A stretch of DNA of 22,625 bases from an uncultured Myxococcales bacterium (GCA_937975765.1 CALJUR010000097.1:1-22625); one strand, 5' to 3'; shown: positions 1 to 6,876, counted from the stretch's first letter. Made by a program: numbers and translations. The notes: generated from the letters alone by a model not told the origin.

Positions 1-2
1 CG

Positions 3-368
3 ACCACGACCGCCGCGGGCCTGCTGCCCGAGTGGGAGCGCGTCACCGGCCTGCCCGAGTTCGGATACATCCCGCCGACGGAAGGCGACCGCCGCGCCGT
101 GCTCGCCGGGAAGCTCGCCGCGCAGGGGGGCCAGTCCGAGGCCTACTTCGAGGCGCTCGCCCTCGCCATGGGCGCGGTCGTCGATGTCGAGAACACCCCC
201 TGGCCCCATGTCTGGTCCGTCTCCGTGCCGAGCGCTGTCTCGCGCTTCCGGGCCGGCGACCCCGCCGGATCCCCCCTGGTCACGTTCGACGAGGTCGCCG
301 TCCGCGTGCGTCTCGCGTTCGAGAAGTACAAGCCCGCCCACACCTTCATCTGGTGGACGGGCGCGTGA
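3..368 (+). CDS. Mu gp48/YmfQ-like (DUF2313) baseplate protein, 5' end missing
   Basis: Open from the left edge, read in the frame starting at base 3, and ending at TGA 366-368, so only the C-terminal ~121 residues are present. The visible sequence begins with LLPEWERVTGLPE and continues with AVLAGKLAAQGGQSEAYFEALALAMG. It ends near KYKPAHTFI. These match the pattern I know for the DUF2313/YmfQ family, the Mu gp48-type protein that helps join the baseplate to the tail fibre in contractile-tailed phages. The family is usually about 180-200 aa, so about a third is lost beyond the edge. The tail fibre gene follows after 12 bases, which is the usual order (gp47-gp48-fibre). The function is inferred from family resemblance and position. 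Confidence 0.8.
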   Translation, partial: TTTAAGLLPEWERVTGLPEFGYIPPTEGDRRAVLAGKLAAQGGQSEAYFEALALAMGAVVDVENTPWPHVWSVSVPSAVSRFRAGDPAGSPLVTFDEVAVRVRLAFEKYKPAHTFIWWTGA

Positions 369-380
369 GGAGGTAGCGCC

Positions 381-1796
381 ATGTACCGGATCGACACCCC
401 CCACAAGGCCGTAGCACTGCCGACGCCCCTGCCGCAGGGCACGGGCGGCTACTTCCAGGACACCGACCCCGCCGGCGGAACCGAGGTGTCCGCCGACTGG
501 CTGAACCACGTCCAGGAGGAACTCGCCGGCCTGATCGAGGCGTGCGGCCTCACGCTCGACAAGACCGACGACACGCTGCTGGTCCAGGCGGTCGGGTCCG
601 TTCGGGGCATCTTGTCCTCGTCCACGGATATCTCGGGCGGCAGCACCCAGAACACCCGCGCCCTGGTCGCCGCCCTGAACTGCGACGCGACGTCGCTCGA
701 GGCCGCGTGCGTAGCGGCCCAGGACTCGACCGCCGACGGCGCGCGCTCCCTGGTCGGCGGGGCGGTCGGCTGCACCACGACCGGCGCGAACTCGGCCATC
801 CTGGGCTCCACGAACTGCACCGCCGAGGACGCGAACGACTCCGTGCTCGGGTCCTACGGGTGCGACGTGGACGGGGGGAAGTCGGCCGCCGTCGCCTCGA
901 CGGGATGCTCCGTCTCCGGGGGCACCGAGAAGGCAGCGGTCGCGTCGGAGGCCTGCGAGGTCACGGGGAGCCACAGCGCATGCATCGCCTCCGGGTCCTG
1001 CGACGCCGGGGGCCCAGGCAAGGTCGAGGCCGCCACGCTCGCGTCCTACGACTCCCAGGCCACGAACGACCGCTCGGCCTGCGTGGCCTCGTACACGTCC
1101 ACGGCGTCGGGCGCGGTCTCCGCGGTCGTGGCCGGTGATGCCTCCACCGCGAGCGGCCAGCGATCGACGGTCCAGGCCTCCCTCGGCGGCGTGTCGAGCG
1201 GCGGCATGTCCGCGGTGCTCGCTTCGAAGAACGTCGAGATGGCCGACGACAACTCCATCGGCGGCGGGTTCTCCGGGTCCGGGATCACCCCCAACGGCAC
1301 GAACCAGAACCTGGCCTGGAAGATCAACTCGGTCGTGGGGAACGCCCGGTTCAAGGGGCTCCTGTGGATCGGCGGCAGCCCCGACACGAACACCGGCGAG
1401 AAGGTCACCCTGAACGGCACGACCGGCGCGATCACCGCGGACGGCAAGGTTACCGCCACCGGCGGCCTCGCGGTCGGGTACGACACGGACGGCAACCACG
1501 ACCCCGCGACCGTCAACACCCCCTCGGGCAAGGTCACGGAGTTCTGGGTCGGCGGGTCGATCTGGTCCAGCGGCGCCTTCCAGACCCAGGCCGTCAACTG
1601 CGACAAGGTCGGCGCGGACTCGATCGTGCTCGTCTCGGTCCAGGCCTGCGACGGCTCCCCCGCGGTCTACCGCAACCTCTCTTGCGGTGTCCGCGAACAG
1701 GCGGCCGGCAGCTTCACCATCTGGGCGCGCAACGAGGGGACCGACCTGACCGACCCCTCGATCGCCTGGCGCTTCGTGGTCGTCAACCCGGTGTGA
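381..1796 (+). CDS. Phage tail fibre protein with cysteine-marked beta-roll-like repeats
   Basis: 471 aa, with AGGAGGT at 368-374 six bases before the ATG. The N-terminus (about residues 11-71: PTPLPQGTGGYFQD...ADWLNHVQEELAGLIEA...KTDDTLLVQAV) is the conserved phage-attachment module found on many proteobacterial-phage tail fibres. Residues ~100-290 are a degenerate repeat of about 15 residues, rich in Ser/Ala/Gly, resembling the YadA/trimeric-autotransporter head beta-roll. Cysteine opens most repeats: C101, C131, C146, C161, C176, C192 and C207. The C-terminal part (~380-471) has alternating beta sequence ending FTIWARNEGTDL...IAWRFVVVNPV, like a common receptor-binding or tip module. It presumably forms a trimer that recognises the host surface. 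No chaperone gene was identified next to it. Confidence 0.85.
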   Translation: MYRIDTPHKAVALPTPLPQGTGGYFQDTDPAGGTEVSADWLNHVQEELAGLIEACGLTLDKTDDTLLVQAVGSVRGILSSSTDISGGSTQNTRALVAALNCDATSLEAACVAAQDSTADGARSLVGGAVGCTTTGANSAILGSTNCTAEDANDSVLGSYGCDVDGGKSAAVASTGCSVSGGTEKAAVASEACEVTGSHSACIASGSCDAGGPGKVEAATLASYDSQATNDRSACVASYTSTASGAVSAVVAGDASTASGQRSTVQASLGGVSSGGMSAVLASKNVEMADDNSIGGGFSGSGITPNGTNQNLAWKINSVVGNARFKGLLWIGGSPDTNTGEKVTLNGTTGAITADGKVTATGGLAVGYDTDGNHDPATVNTPSGKVTEFWVGGSIWSSGAFQTQAVNCDKVGADSIVLVSVQACDGSPAVYRNLSCGVREQAAGSFTIWARNEGTDLTDPSIAWRFVVVNPV

Positions 1797-1800
1797 CGCG

Positions 1801-2469
1801 ATGGCCAGGGACTTCAAGGTGACGGTTGACGCGAAGCTCGTCGAGCGGGCGTTGAAGGAGAGCGCGCGGCAGATCCCGTTCGCGATCAGCTACGCGATGA
1901 ATCTGACCGCCCGGAACGCCGTCGAGTACATGCGCACGGACATCCAGCACATCTTCACGATCCGCAACAACTGGGAGGCCCTCGGGATCACGTTCAAGCC
2001 GGCCAGCAAGCGCGACCTCTCCATCGAGATCGGGTCGCGCCACCACTACATGGCCGCCCAGGTCCTCGGCGGCGTGAAGGAGGCGAAGGACGGCGGCACC
2101 CTCGGGATCCCCATGGTCGGGCCGGGCATGCCGCGCTCGACGTTGAAGTCCAAGACGCCCCCCTCGAAGTGGCCCAAGGCCCTGGTGGCGCGGTCCGAGG
2201 GGACGTTCATCGGTACGGTCCAGACGAAGAAGGGCCCGATGTACGGCGTGTGGCGGCGGGTCCGTCGCGATGCCACCAGCGGCAAGCTCACCCGTGGGCG
2301 TGGCAAGAGCACCCGGCTCGGCCTGCGGCTCCTGTACGAACTGGCCGAGAAGGTCAACATCAAGGCGCGCTGGCCCATGGAACGCCAGGTCCAAGCCATC
2401 TGGGCCGCGCGCTGGCCCACGAACGCACGCGAGGCCGTCGAGTACGCCCTGCGCACCGCGCGCAAGTGA
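1801..2469 (+). CDS. Putative gpZ-like minor tail protein / conserved phage structural protein
   Basis: 222 aa. The ATG lies four bases after the fibre stop with no good ribosome binding site, so translational coupling is likely. The N-terminal ~100 residues (FKVTVDAKLVERALKESARQIPFAISYAMNLTARNA, then the region around GITFKPASKRDLSIEIG) follow a pattern common in phage proteins. That pattern has a helix with 'lPfA.a.AlN.tA', a partly basic stretch, then a beta segment. Lambda gpZ has a similar opening. The C-terminal half is basic and has no motif I recognise. Sitting beyond the fibre gene rather than next to the head-completion genes is unusual for gpZ, so the name is tentative. Its role as a structural or assembly protein is inferred mainly from context. 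Confidence 0.5.
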   Translation: MARDFKVTVDAKLVERALKESARQIPFAISYAMNLTARNAVEYMRTDIQHIFTIRNNWEALGITFKPASKRDLSIEIGSRHHYMAAQVLGGVKEAKDGGTLGIPMVGPGMPRSTLKSKTPPSKWPKALVARSEGTFIGTVQTKKGPMYGVWRRVRRDATSGKLTRGRGKSTRLGLRLLYELAEKVNIKARWPMERQVQAIWAARWPTNAREAVEYALRTARK

Positions 2470-2764
2470 GAACCGACCGCGCACGTTCGCGCGTGGGCCG
2501 TTTTCGGAGGCCGGGTGGCATGGTTGCTACCCCCCGCCTCGCGCCGGGGCCCACGTTGGCGATTTCGCGACCTGCAAGTCCGCGTGATGTTGTGCTTCTT
2601 GGCGGGGCGCCTTCCTGACGGCGTGATCGCCAGGATCCCGTTCGCGCAAGGCCACGTTTTCTTTGCATTCACGTTGCGTAGGGCATCGGCGGTCGGCCAA
2701 TCGCGCCTGGATGGGAAACACCCGCACCTGCGATCGATCGAGCGGGAACAACGAGGTCCGCTCG
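2470..2764 (+). other. Non-coding interval before the lysis cassette
   Basis: About 295 bases with no convincing gene. Reading frames that cross it give low-complexity Arg/Pro/Ala translations, and the frame leading into the amidase has no ribosome binding site before 2765. Two weak dyads are visible: CCGCGC/GCGTGG around 2478-2497 (one wobble pair), and GGTGGCA-TGGT-TGCTACC at 2514-2531 (7-bp stem with one G-T pair). Neither has a T-run, so I do not call a terminator. Base composition drops around 2650-2690, where a promoter for the lysis genes could lie, but I see no acceptable -35/-10 pair. Confidence 0.4.
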
Positions 2765-3403
2765 ATGGGCTCGCTCGTCATCCGTGGCAACGAGGTCGAG
2801 GTTCCGTTCGCGACCGACCTGTCCCTGCTCGCCAAGTTGCCGACCCGGGCGCGTCGCGCCGAGGTCGTCCAGGTCATCCTCCACCACGACGCGTGCCTCT
2901 CGGCGCGCGGCTGCTTCGCGGCCCTGCAGGGGCGGGGCCTGTCCACCCACTTCTGCATCGACAACGACGGGACCGTGTTCCAGTTCGCGGACCCGGCCGC
3001 GCGCGAGGCGTTCCACGCGGTCGGCCACCTGCTCCCGGACGGCCCCGACGACGAACTCGTGCCCGCCGGCTTCAACCGCCGCAGCATCGGGATCGACCTC
3101 TCGAACGCCGTGGAGGTCCGGTTCTCGAGCCGGTACACCCCCCGCCGGGAGCGGGCCATCCTGCGAGTCGGGGGCCGCCCGTACACCGGTCTGCTGCCGT
3201 ACCCGTGCCAGGTCGAAGCGACGCTGTCCCTGCTGCGCGAGCTCCGCGCCCACTTCCCCGCGGTCACGAACGACCACCGCGACGCGATGACCTGGCGCGG
3301 CGACCTGACCCCGGATTCGCCCGGCATCTGGGCCCATGGCCAGGTCAACCGCTTCAAGTTCGACCCGTTCGGCTTCCCGCTCTCCCGCCTGGGCGAGGTG
3401 TGA
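2765..3403 (+). CDS. Phage endolysin, N-acetylmuramoyl-L-alanine amidase (Amidase_2 / T7 lysozyme-like fold)
   Basis: 212 aa. The start is placed at the ATG with GAGG eight bases upstream; an extension to 2663 would add a basic, non-conserved leader. The protein shows the zinc amidase pattern. VILHHDA gives a Zn-ligand His at residues 40-41, followed by STHFCIDNDGTVFQF (H62 and the substrate-side strand) and SIGIDLSN (107-114). Near the end, AHGQVNRFKFDPFGFP supplies the likely third ligand H191 and the K.DP..F element. It should cut the amide bond between MurNAc and L-Ala of peptidoglycan to release progeny. There is no signal peptide or SAR helix, so it probably depends on a holin, and two small membrane protein genes follow. 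Size is normal for a single-domain phage amidase. Confidence 0.82.
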   Translation: MGSLVIRGNEVEVPFATDLSLLAKLPTRARRAEVVQVILHHDACLSARGCFAALQGRGLSTHFCIDNDGTVFQFADPAAREAFHAVGHLLPDGPDDELVPAGFNRRSIGIDLSNAVEVRFSSRYTPRRERAILRVGGRPYTGLLPYPCQVEATLSLLRELRAHFPAVTNDHRDAMTWRGDLTPDSPGIWAHGQVNRFKFDPFGFPLSRLGEV

Positions 3404-3404
3404 C

Positions 3405-3626
3405 GTGGGCGGCGACGAGAAGGCGGTCCTTTCGTTCCTCGAGTCCCTGGACGCGCGCCTCGGCCGGATCGAGGCCGCGGTCGCCTGCATCAAGGCATCC
3501 CAGGTCACGCGCGCCGAGTGCGATGGCCGGCACCGGCGCGGCAGCGACGTGGTCTTCAAGGTCGTGGTCGGGGGCGCGGCCCTCGGCAGCCTCGCAGCGT
3601 CCATCGTGGCGCTCGTGACCCGGTGA
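3405..3626 (+). CDS. Small one-helix membrane protein, holin-like
   Basis: 73 aa from a GTG start two bases after the amidase stop, with GAGG at 3395-3398 at proper spacing. A longer in-frame extension to 3336 overlaps the amidase and looks like a shadow. Residues 5-30 form an amphipathic helix or short coiled coil. They are followed by RAECDGRHRR (37-46) and one hydrophobic helix at about 49-71 with a short basic tail. This layout (coiled coil, RxECxxRH, one C-terminal transmembrane helix) is seen in small phage proteins of the XhlA/holin-associated kind. The position right after the endolysin supports a lysis role. Whether it is the holin itself or an accessory is not decidable here. Confidence 0.6.
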   Translation: MGGDEKAVLSFLESLDARLGRIEAAVACIKASQVTRAECDGRHRRGSDVVFKVVVGGAALGSLAASIVALVTR

Positions 3627-3693
3627 CGCGATGGCTCGGTGGCCCGGCGCCCCCCGCGGGCGCTCTTCGTTCCCTCACTCCCAGGAGGTCCCC

Positions 3694-4365
3694 ATGGCAC
3701 CCGTCGTCCCCCCGGTCCCCTCGGCACCGCCCGATCCCCCGACCACCACGTGGGGCGTGTGGGAGAAGCGGATCAACTGGATCGTGACGCTGGTCGCGAT
3801 CCTGGTCTCGCTCGCCGTCGCGCTGGTCGAGATCGCGCGCACGCCCCCCGTCCCGGTCCCCCCGGTCGCGCCGGCCGCAGCACCCGCCCTCCCGGACGTC
3901 TCGCCTGCCGCAGCCCCGAAGCCCGTCTCGTTCCTCGGCGGGGTGGGGCAGGGCGCCCTCGCGGTCGCGAGCGCAATCCTGCCGGTCGGGTGCTCGGCCG
4001 CCCAGCAGAACACCTGGCGCACGGCCAGCACCCGCCTCGGGCAGTGCCTCGCCCGATGCGGCGTGGCGGCAGCGGACGGCGCAGTCACGCAATGGATGTC
4101 GGGCGAAACCGTGAACGCCGCCGACGTCGGGTGGGACGCGCTCCCCTGCGTCGTCGCGTGCGCGGGCCAGGCCGGCGCGATCCTGCTCGCCGGCGTCGAA
4201 CAAGCCTACACGGGCGGGGATTCCCTGGGCGCGACGCTGTCCCCAGCGGCTCGTCTCGCCGCACCCCTGCCCGCGGGCGCGGACCCCCTGGAGGCGGCAT
4301 GCGGGAAGCGCGACGGCCCGCCCCGGTGCGTGCTCGTCCTGCGTCCCGTGTCTGCGAATCCATGA
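3694..4365 (+). CDS. Single-pass membrane protein with Pro-rich stalk and seven cysteines, lysis-cassette position
   Basis: 223 aa. The start at 3694 follows AGGAGG at ideal distance; an in-frame ATG at 3631 has no ribosome binding site. Residues 1-20 are Pro-rich. A strong transmembrane helix spans ~28-48 (INWIVTLVAILVSLAVALVEI), and a Pro/Ala-rich stalk follows at ~51-76. The C-terminal domain carries cysteines at 100, 118, 122, 152, 156, 203 and 212, which would suit disulfides in an oxidising compartment. The region 78-100 is Ala/Gly-rich and mildly hydrophobic and ends LPVGC, but it is not a standard lipobox. I do not recognise a family. Context suggests a lysis or envelope function, such as a second holin-like or spanin-like component. 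The domain may equally be a superinfection or envelope-modifying factor. Confidence 0.6.
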   Translation: MAPVVPPVPSAPPDPPTTTWGVWEKRINWIVTLVAILVSLAVALVEIARTPPVPVPPVAPAAAPALPDVSPAAAPKPVSFLGGVGQGALAVASAILPVGCSAAQQNTWRTASTRLGQCLARCGVAAADGAVTQWMSGETVNAADVGWDALPCVVACAGQAGAILLAGVEQAYTGGDSLGATLSPAARLAAPLPAGADPLEAACGKRDGPPRCVLVLRPVSANP

Positions 4366-4475
4366 CCGCGCAACCCACTGATATAAAGCGGTTATTTCCC
4401 TTGCAATGCCCCGATCGTCGAGCAAACATGCCCTCACGGAGCGGGGACAACCCGCTGATTCAAAAGGAGGAACCC
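4366..4475 (+). promoter_or_regulatory. AT-richer leader of the 4476 gene with consensus Shine-Dalgarno
   Basis: A 110-base gap with a marked drop in GC around 4379-4405 (GATATAAAGCGGTTATTT), unlike the surrounding coding DNA. AAAGGAGG at 4463-4470 is a near-perfect ribosome binding site five bases before the ATG. No -35/-10 pair with 16-18 base spacing could be fixed with confidence, but the composition and strong binding site suggest that the next gene is expressed on its own. The strand is assigned from the gene it precedes. Confidence 0.35.
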
Positions 4476-4808
4476 ATGGCTAGCGCGATGAAGAACCTGA
4501 TCGAGACGGAAGTCCAGAAGGCCCTCGGCGGCAACGCGGTGGACCTGGTGCTCCGGTGGAACGAGGCCGGCACCCACTGGCGCCGCATCCAGGCCGAGAC
4601 GTACCGGCTCGCCGCCCGCATCGCGGAGTGCAGCGAGAACGCCGGATGGTGCATCGACCCCCACGCCGACTGCGGGATCCTGGGGCGCGGGCGCCTCGGG
4701 ACCTACATCCGCATCGAACTGGCCGAGGGCAGCGAGGCCGAGGCGATGCTCGCGCAGATCCTGTTGAAGCAGGTCGTCGCGCAGGCCATCGCGGACAGCA
4801 ACGACTGA
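4476..4808 (+). CDS. Small cytoplasmic protein of unknown function, strong ribosome binding site
   Basis: 110 aa, unrecognised. Residues 1-50 look helical and amphipathic (KNLIETEVQKALGG, then WRRIQAETYRLAARIAE). A central patch has three cysteines (C52, C59, C66) with H63, in the run CSENAGWCIDPHADCG. The C-terminal 20 residues form a further helix. There is no signal or transmembrane segment. The cysteine/histidine patch could bind a metal, but the spacing does not match a zinc finger I know. It has its own strong ribosome binding site and is separated from both neighbours by more than 100 bases, so it looks like an independently expressed accessory gene (a moron). No function is assigned. 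Confidence 0.65.
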   Translation: MASAMKNLIETEVQKALGGNAVDLVLRWNEAGTHWRRIQAETYRLAARIAECSENAGWCIDPHADCGILGRGRLGTYIRIELAEGSEAEAMLAQILLKQVVAQAIADSND

Positions 4809-4866
4809 CGGGGGGACCTATCGAGCGCATCCATCCGGTCGCGCCCAGAGGGGGTTCTCTCCCTTG

Positions 4867-4891
4867 TAAGCGGAGATAAGCGGTGTTGTCA
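4867..4891 (+). repeat. Short helically phased direct repeats upstream of the 5080 gene
   Basis: TAAGCGG occurs at 4867-4873 and again at 4877-4883, exactly ten bases apart. TGTTGTCA at 4884-4891 recurs at 4989-4996 inside the operator-like dyad downstream. Copies on one face of the helix fit protein binding; no binding protein can be named. Confidence 0.35.
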
Positions 4892-4924
4892 ATGGTGACT
4901 TTCGGACCTCTCGGGAGGTGACGG

Positions 4925-4953
4925 TTGACGCTCCGCTGATACCGTTGTTTATA
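4925..4953 (+). promoter_or_regulatory. Candidate sigma-70 promoter for the 5080 gene
   Basis: TTGACG at 4925-4930 and TTTATA at 4948-4953 are separated by 17 bases. The -35 matches the consensus at five of six positions and the -10 at three of six; TATACC two bases further on is an alternative -10. The surrounding sequence is AT-richer than the rest of the phage. An inverted repeat lies about 25 bases downstream of the -10. This is recognised by eye only. Confidence 0.5.
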
Positions 4954-4977
4954 CCGCAGATTCAGTGCCTTTTGAGC

Positions 4978-5004
4978 GTGACGCCAGATGTTGTCAGGCG
5001 TCAC
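4978..5004 (+). promoter_or_regulatory. Operator-like inverted repeat in the leader of the 5080 gene
   Basis: GTGACGCC at 4978-4985 and its exact complement GGCGTCAC at 4997-5004 flank an 11-base spacer. The dyad sits just past the expected transcription start of the 4925-4953 promoter. That is a natural place for a repressor to block transcription, or for an RNA hairpin to affect translation. The spacer contains TGTTGTCA, which is also found upstream of the promoter. Confidence 0.45.
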
Positions 5005-5079
5005 CCCCGGGCCCTTTGCGCGCGTTTTCATCTCCGATATCTTCGGAACGATGATGAGGGCTTTTCGCCTGGTGACCCG

Positions 5080-6117
5080 ATGCGGACTAGCAAGAGGCAC
5101 GGCAGGTTCGTTCTTCATGTCAGCACCGTCTCCGAGACGTTCGGAGACGTTGTTCCTGGTTCATGCGCGAAAGGCAACGCTCGCACGCTGCTCGGCACGT
5201 CCGCGGGCCCGCTCGCCGTGGACAGCGAACGGCTCCGCGAGTTGCAGGGAGTCCTCCTGCAGTTCGTCGCGCAGTGCGAGGCGAAGGTGGTGTGGAACGC
5301 CATTGCCGCGGCGACCTCATGCGGCATCGGCATCACGGTCGGCCTCGCGGCTCGTAGCCTCCTGGGCGGCTGGCTGTTCGGGGGCGTGGACATCCCCGTG
5401 CTGATGTCGCCGGCCGGGGTGTTCTTCCAGGTCGCCCGGAAGGCCGAAGAGAATGCGCGCCACTTTCAAACATTGATCAAGGCTCTTCAGGACGCGATGG
5501 ACTTGAATTCGTTCGAGGCGACGCAGGCCGCCGACACCTCGGGCCACAGCCTGGTACGCCTGCTGGAAGCCTGCGAGTTCCATTCGTCCCACGCCACGCC
5601 CAGGCAACGAGTCGTCCGCACGGAGGTGCTCAACCTCCTGAACCAGATCCCACAGGGGCGGGGATCAGGGGGCTGCGAACCTCCAGTTCATAACGCCCCG
5701 CAGCGCGTCGAGTTCCTGGGCCAAATCGAACCGAGGCGATTCGTCGTCCGCACGGACGGCATGGATGTCGACCTGACGAGGACGCAGTACCGCCTGCTAC
5801 TGGCCATCGCGATTCGCAGGAAACTGTTCGGGGACCTCCAGCCCCGGGGAGAGGATCCCGGCTCGTACTATCGGATCGGGGGCCGGCGCGATCTTCCGAA
5901 TGACATCGAGGCGCGGTTCCACGAGCAGTGCGGTCGCCAGATCCTCGACGAGGATGGCCGCGGGACCAAGCTGCGGCGCTTGAACTGTGGTCCGGAAGCG
6001 ATCTCTATCGACGCGGAACGGCACCAGGTAGACCCAGAGATCGCGGGAGACCTTGAGGTCGCCGGCCTGCTCCGGGCGCTTGCTTCCAGCGACGTCACCG
6101 CCGTTGCCACCAGGTAG
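5080..6117 (+). CDS. Protein with hydrophobic segment and possible C-terminal winged-helix domain; probable moron
   Basis: 345 aa from the ATG at 5080. The ribosome binding site is weak; the frame is open back to a GTG at 4918, but that would cover the candidate promoter and operator. Residues 48-72 are a helix (SERLRELQGVLLQFVAQCEAK). Residues ~73-118 are hydrophobic and Gly/Ala-rich with at least one likely membrane segment (~80-103). A helical region with two cysteines follows, and residues ~221-312 (FVVRTDGMDVDLTRTQYRLLLAI...DIEARF...TKLRRLNCGPEAISI) resemble the 'dG..v.LT..e..lL..L' pattern of OmpR/PhoB-type winged helices. It could be a membrane-tethered regulator or superinfection factor. 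Base composition is lower than its neighbours (29 of 60 G+C in 5461-5520), suggesting later acquisition. The domain call is tentative. Confidence 0.6.
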   Translation: MRTSKRHGRFVLHVSTVSETFGDVVPGSCAKGNARTLLGTSAGPLAVDSERLRELQGVLLQFVAQCEAKVVWNAIAAATSCGIGITVGLAARSLLGGWLFGGVDIPVLMSPAGVFFQVARKAEENARHFQTLIKALQDAMDLNSFEATQAADTSGHSLVRLLEACEFHSSHATPRQRVVRTEVLNLLNQIPQGRGSGGCEPPVHNAPQRVEFLGQIEPRRFVVRTDGMDVDLTRTQYRLLLAIAIRRKLFGDLQPRGEDPGSYYRIGGRRDLPNDIEARFHEQCGRQILDEDGRGTKLRRLNCGPEAISIDAERHQVDPEIAGDLEVAGLLRALASSDVTAVATR

Positions 6118-6131
6118 CCGCCCCGTCACCG

Positions 6132-6162
6132 CCCCGTCGGCCCCACGTCGGTCCCACGTCGG
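6132..6162 (+). repeat. Tandem CCCACGTCGG repeats, one helical turn apart
   Basis: CCCACGTCGG occurs at 6142-6151 and 6153-6162 (period 11), with a shorter related copy CCCCGTCGG at 6132-6140. The last copy also forms a dyad GTCCC-N5-GGGAC at 6152-6166. An AT-richer stretch follows at 6163-6196, with ACGCTA at 6167-6172 and 6186-6191. The block lies between two genes, ahead of the 6241 gene, so it may be its control region. Confidence 0.35.
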
Positions 6163-6240
6163 GACTACGCTAACCCTACGATGTAACGCTAGTTTACCGC
6201 GTTTCGGCCTTCCAGGATCGTGGCTGGAGGCGCGGAACCG

Positions 6241-6756
6241 ATGTCCGACCGCCGGCCAGTCGTGGGCCCGTTGGCGAGCACGGCAGACGTGCGCGCCATC
6301 CGTGCCTGGCTGGACGCCCACACCCGGGACCTGGCTGAGGCTCCGTTGTGGAGGGAGTTCCGTGACAACCCATCCATCCGCGACCGGCTGCGCCTGTTGC
6401 TCCTGTGGGTCGAGAGGAAGCCGTCGCAGCGGGGGCGCGGGATCCGGGTCGGGCATCCCGCGAACCCCGCCAGGCTGCGCGCGACCTTGATGGTCGCGTA
6501 CCTGCGCGGCGTGTTCACGAGCGACGACCTCGAACCGATCGACGTCATCTGGTCCTGGGTGGACATCAGCGCCCTCGCGCTCGAGGTCGATCCCGATGGG
6601 GAAGACGGCTGGGCGTGCTTCCGTGATCCCGACGTGGCTCGCCCCTCGCTCCGCGCGGCCATCGCCCGGGGCGACCTGGACATCCCCAAAGCCCCCCCGG
6701 CCCTCCGGGAGCAGATCGACGGCTTCCTGGCTGGACTTGCGGGCGTGTCTCAATGA
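6241..6756 (+). CDS. Unknown protein upstream of the integrase region
   Basis: 171 aa. ATG at 6241, with GGAGG about ten bases upstream; a GTG at 6220 is less likely. The protein looks soluble and mostly helical. Trp-rich segments are visible (AIRAWLDAHTRDL, LRLLLLWVERK, VIWSWVDI), and the central part RATLMVAYLRGVFTSDDLEPIDV is well-formed. It has no cysteine cluster, helix-turn-helix or membrane segment that I can see. The location just before the att/integrase region could suit an excisionase or regulator, but it is longer than typical excisionases and lacks their winged-helix pattern. I do not recognise it. Codon use is similar to the phage core genes. Confidence 0.6.
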   Translation: MSDRRPVVGPLASTADVRAIRAWLDAHTRDLAEAPLWREFRDNPSIRDRLRLLLLWVERKPSQRGRGIRVGHPANPARLRATLMVAYLRGVFTSDDLEPIDVIWSWVDISALALEVDPDGEDGWACFRDPDVARPSLRAAIARGDLDIPKAPPALREQIDGFLAGLAGVSQ

Positions 6757-6859
6757 CCTCGAATTGCACATCTTCGAGGGTTCGGACGCGCCTTCTACGA
6801 TGCGAGTTGTGGCCCGCGACCCGGGTCGCGGGCCGCGGGTGGGATTCCCGAAAGGGAGT
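6757..6859. promoter_or_regulatory. Cluster of three dyads, including a 24-bp perfect palindrome, before the integrase gene
   Basis: Directly after the 6241 gene stop lies CCTCGAA-N9-TTCGAGG (6757-6779). A perfect 24-bp palindrome with half-site GGCCCGCGACCC spans 6811-6834. A GAAA-tetraloop hairpin with CCC/GGG at its core spans 6844-6859. None is followed by a T-run. In RNA the 24-bp palindrome would form a very stable stem that could limit read-through into the integrase gene. As DNA it could be a dimer-binding or recombination site. Function is not established. Confidence 0.5.
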
Positions 6860-6876
6860 CTTGGAGAGGCCGGGCG

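Noticed and set aside
3961..4020. Lipoprotein signal (LPVGC) nested in the 3694 gene, suggesting an embedded o-spanin
   Set aside because: The residues before the Cys (PVG) do not fit the lipobox, it lacks a basic n-region and own ribosome binding site.
4476..4484. ATGGCTAGC resembling an expression-vector start
   Set aside because: Nine bases only, and the flanks are not vector sequence; coincidence.
4819..4870. Terminator after the 4476 gene (AGAGGGGGTTCTCTCCCTTG region)
   Set aside because: The G-run and C-run do not form a continuous stem and there is no T-tract.
4918..5079. GTG at 4918 as start of the 5080 gene
   Set aside because: It has no spaced ribosome binding site and would place the promoter and operator-like dyad inside the coding region; kept only as an alternative.
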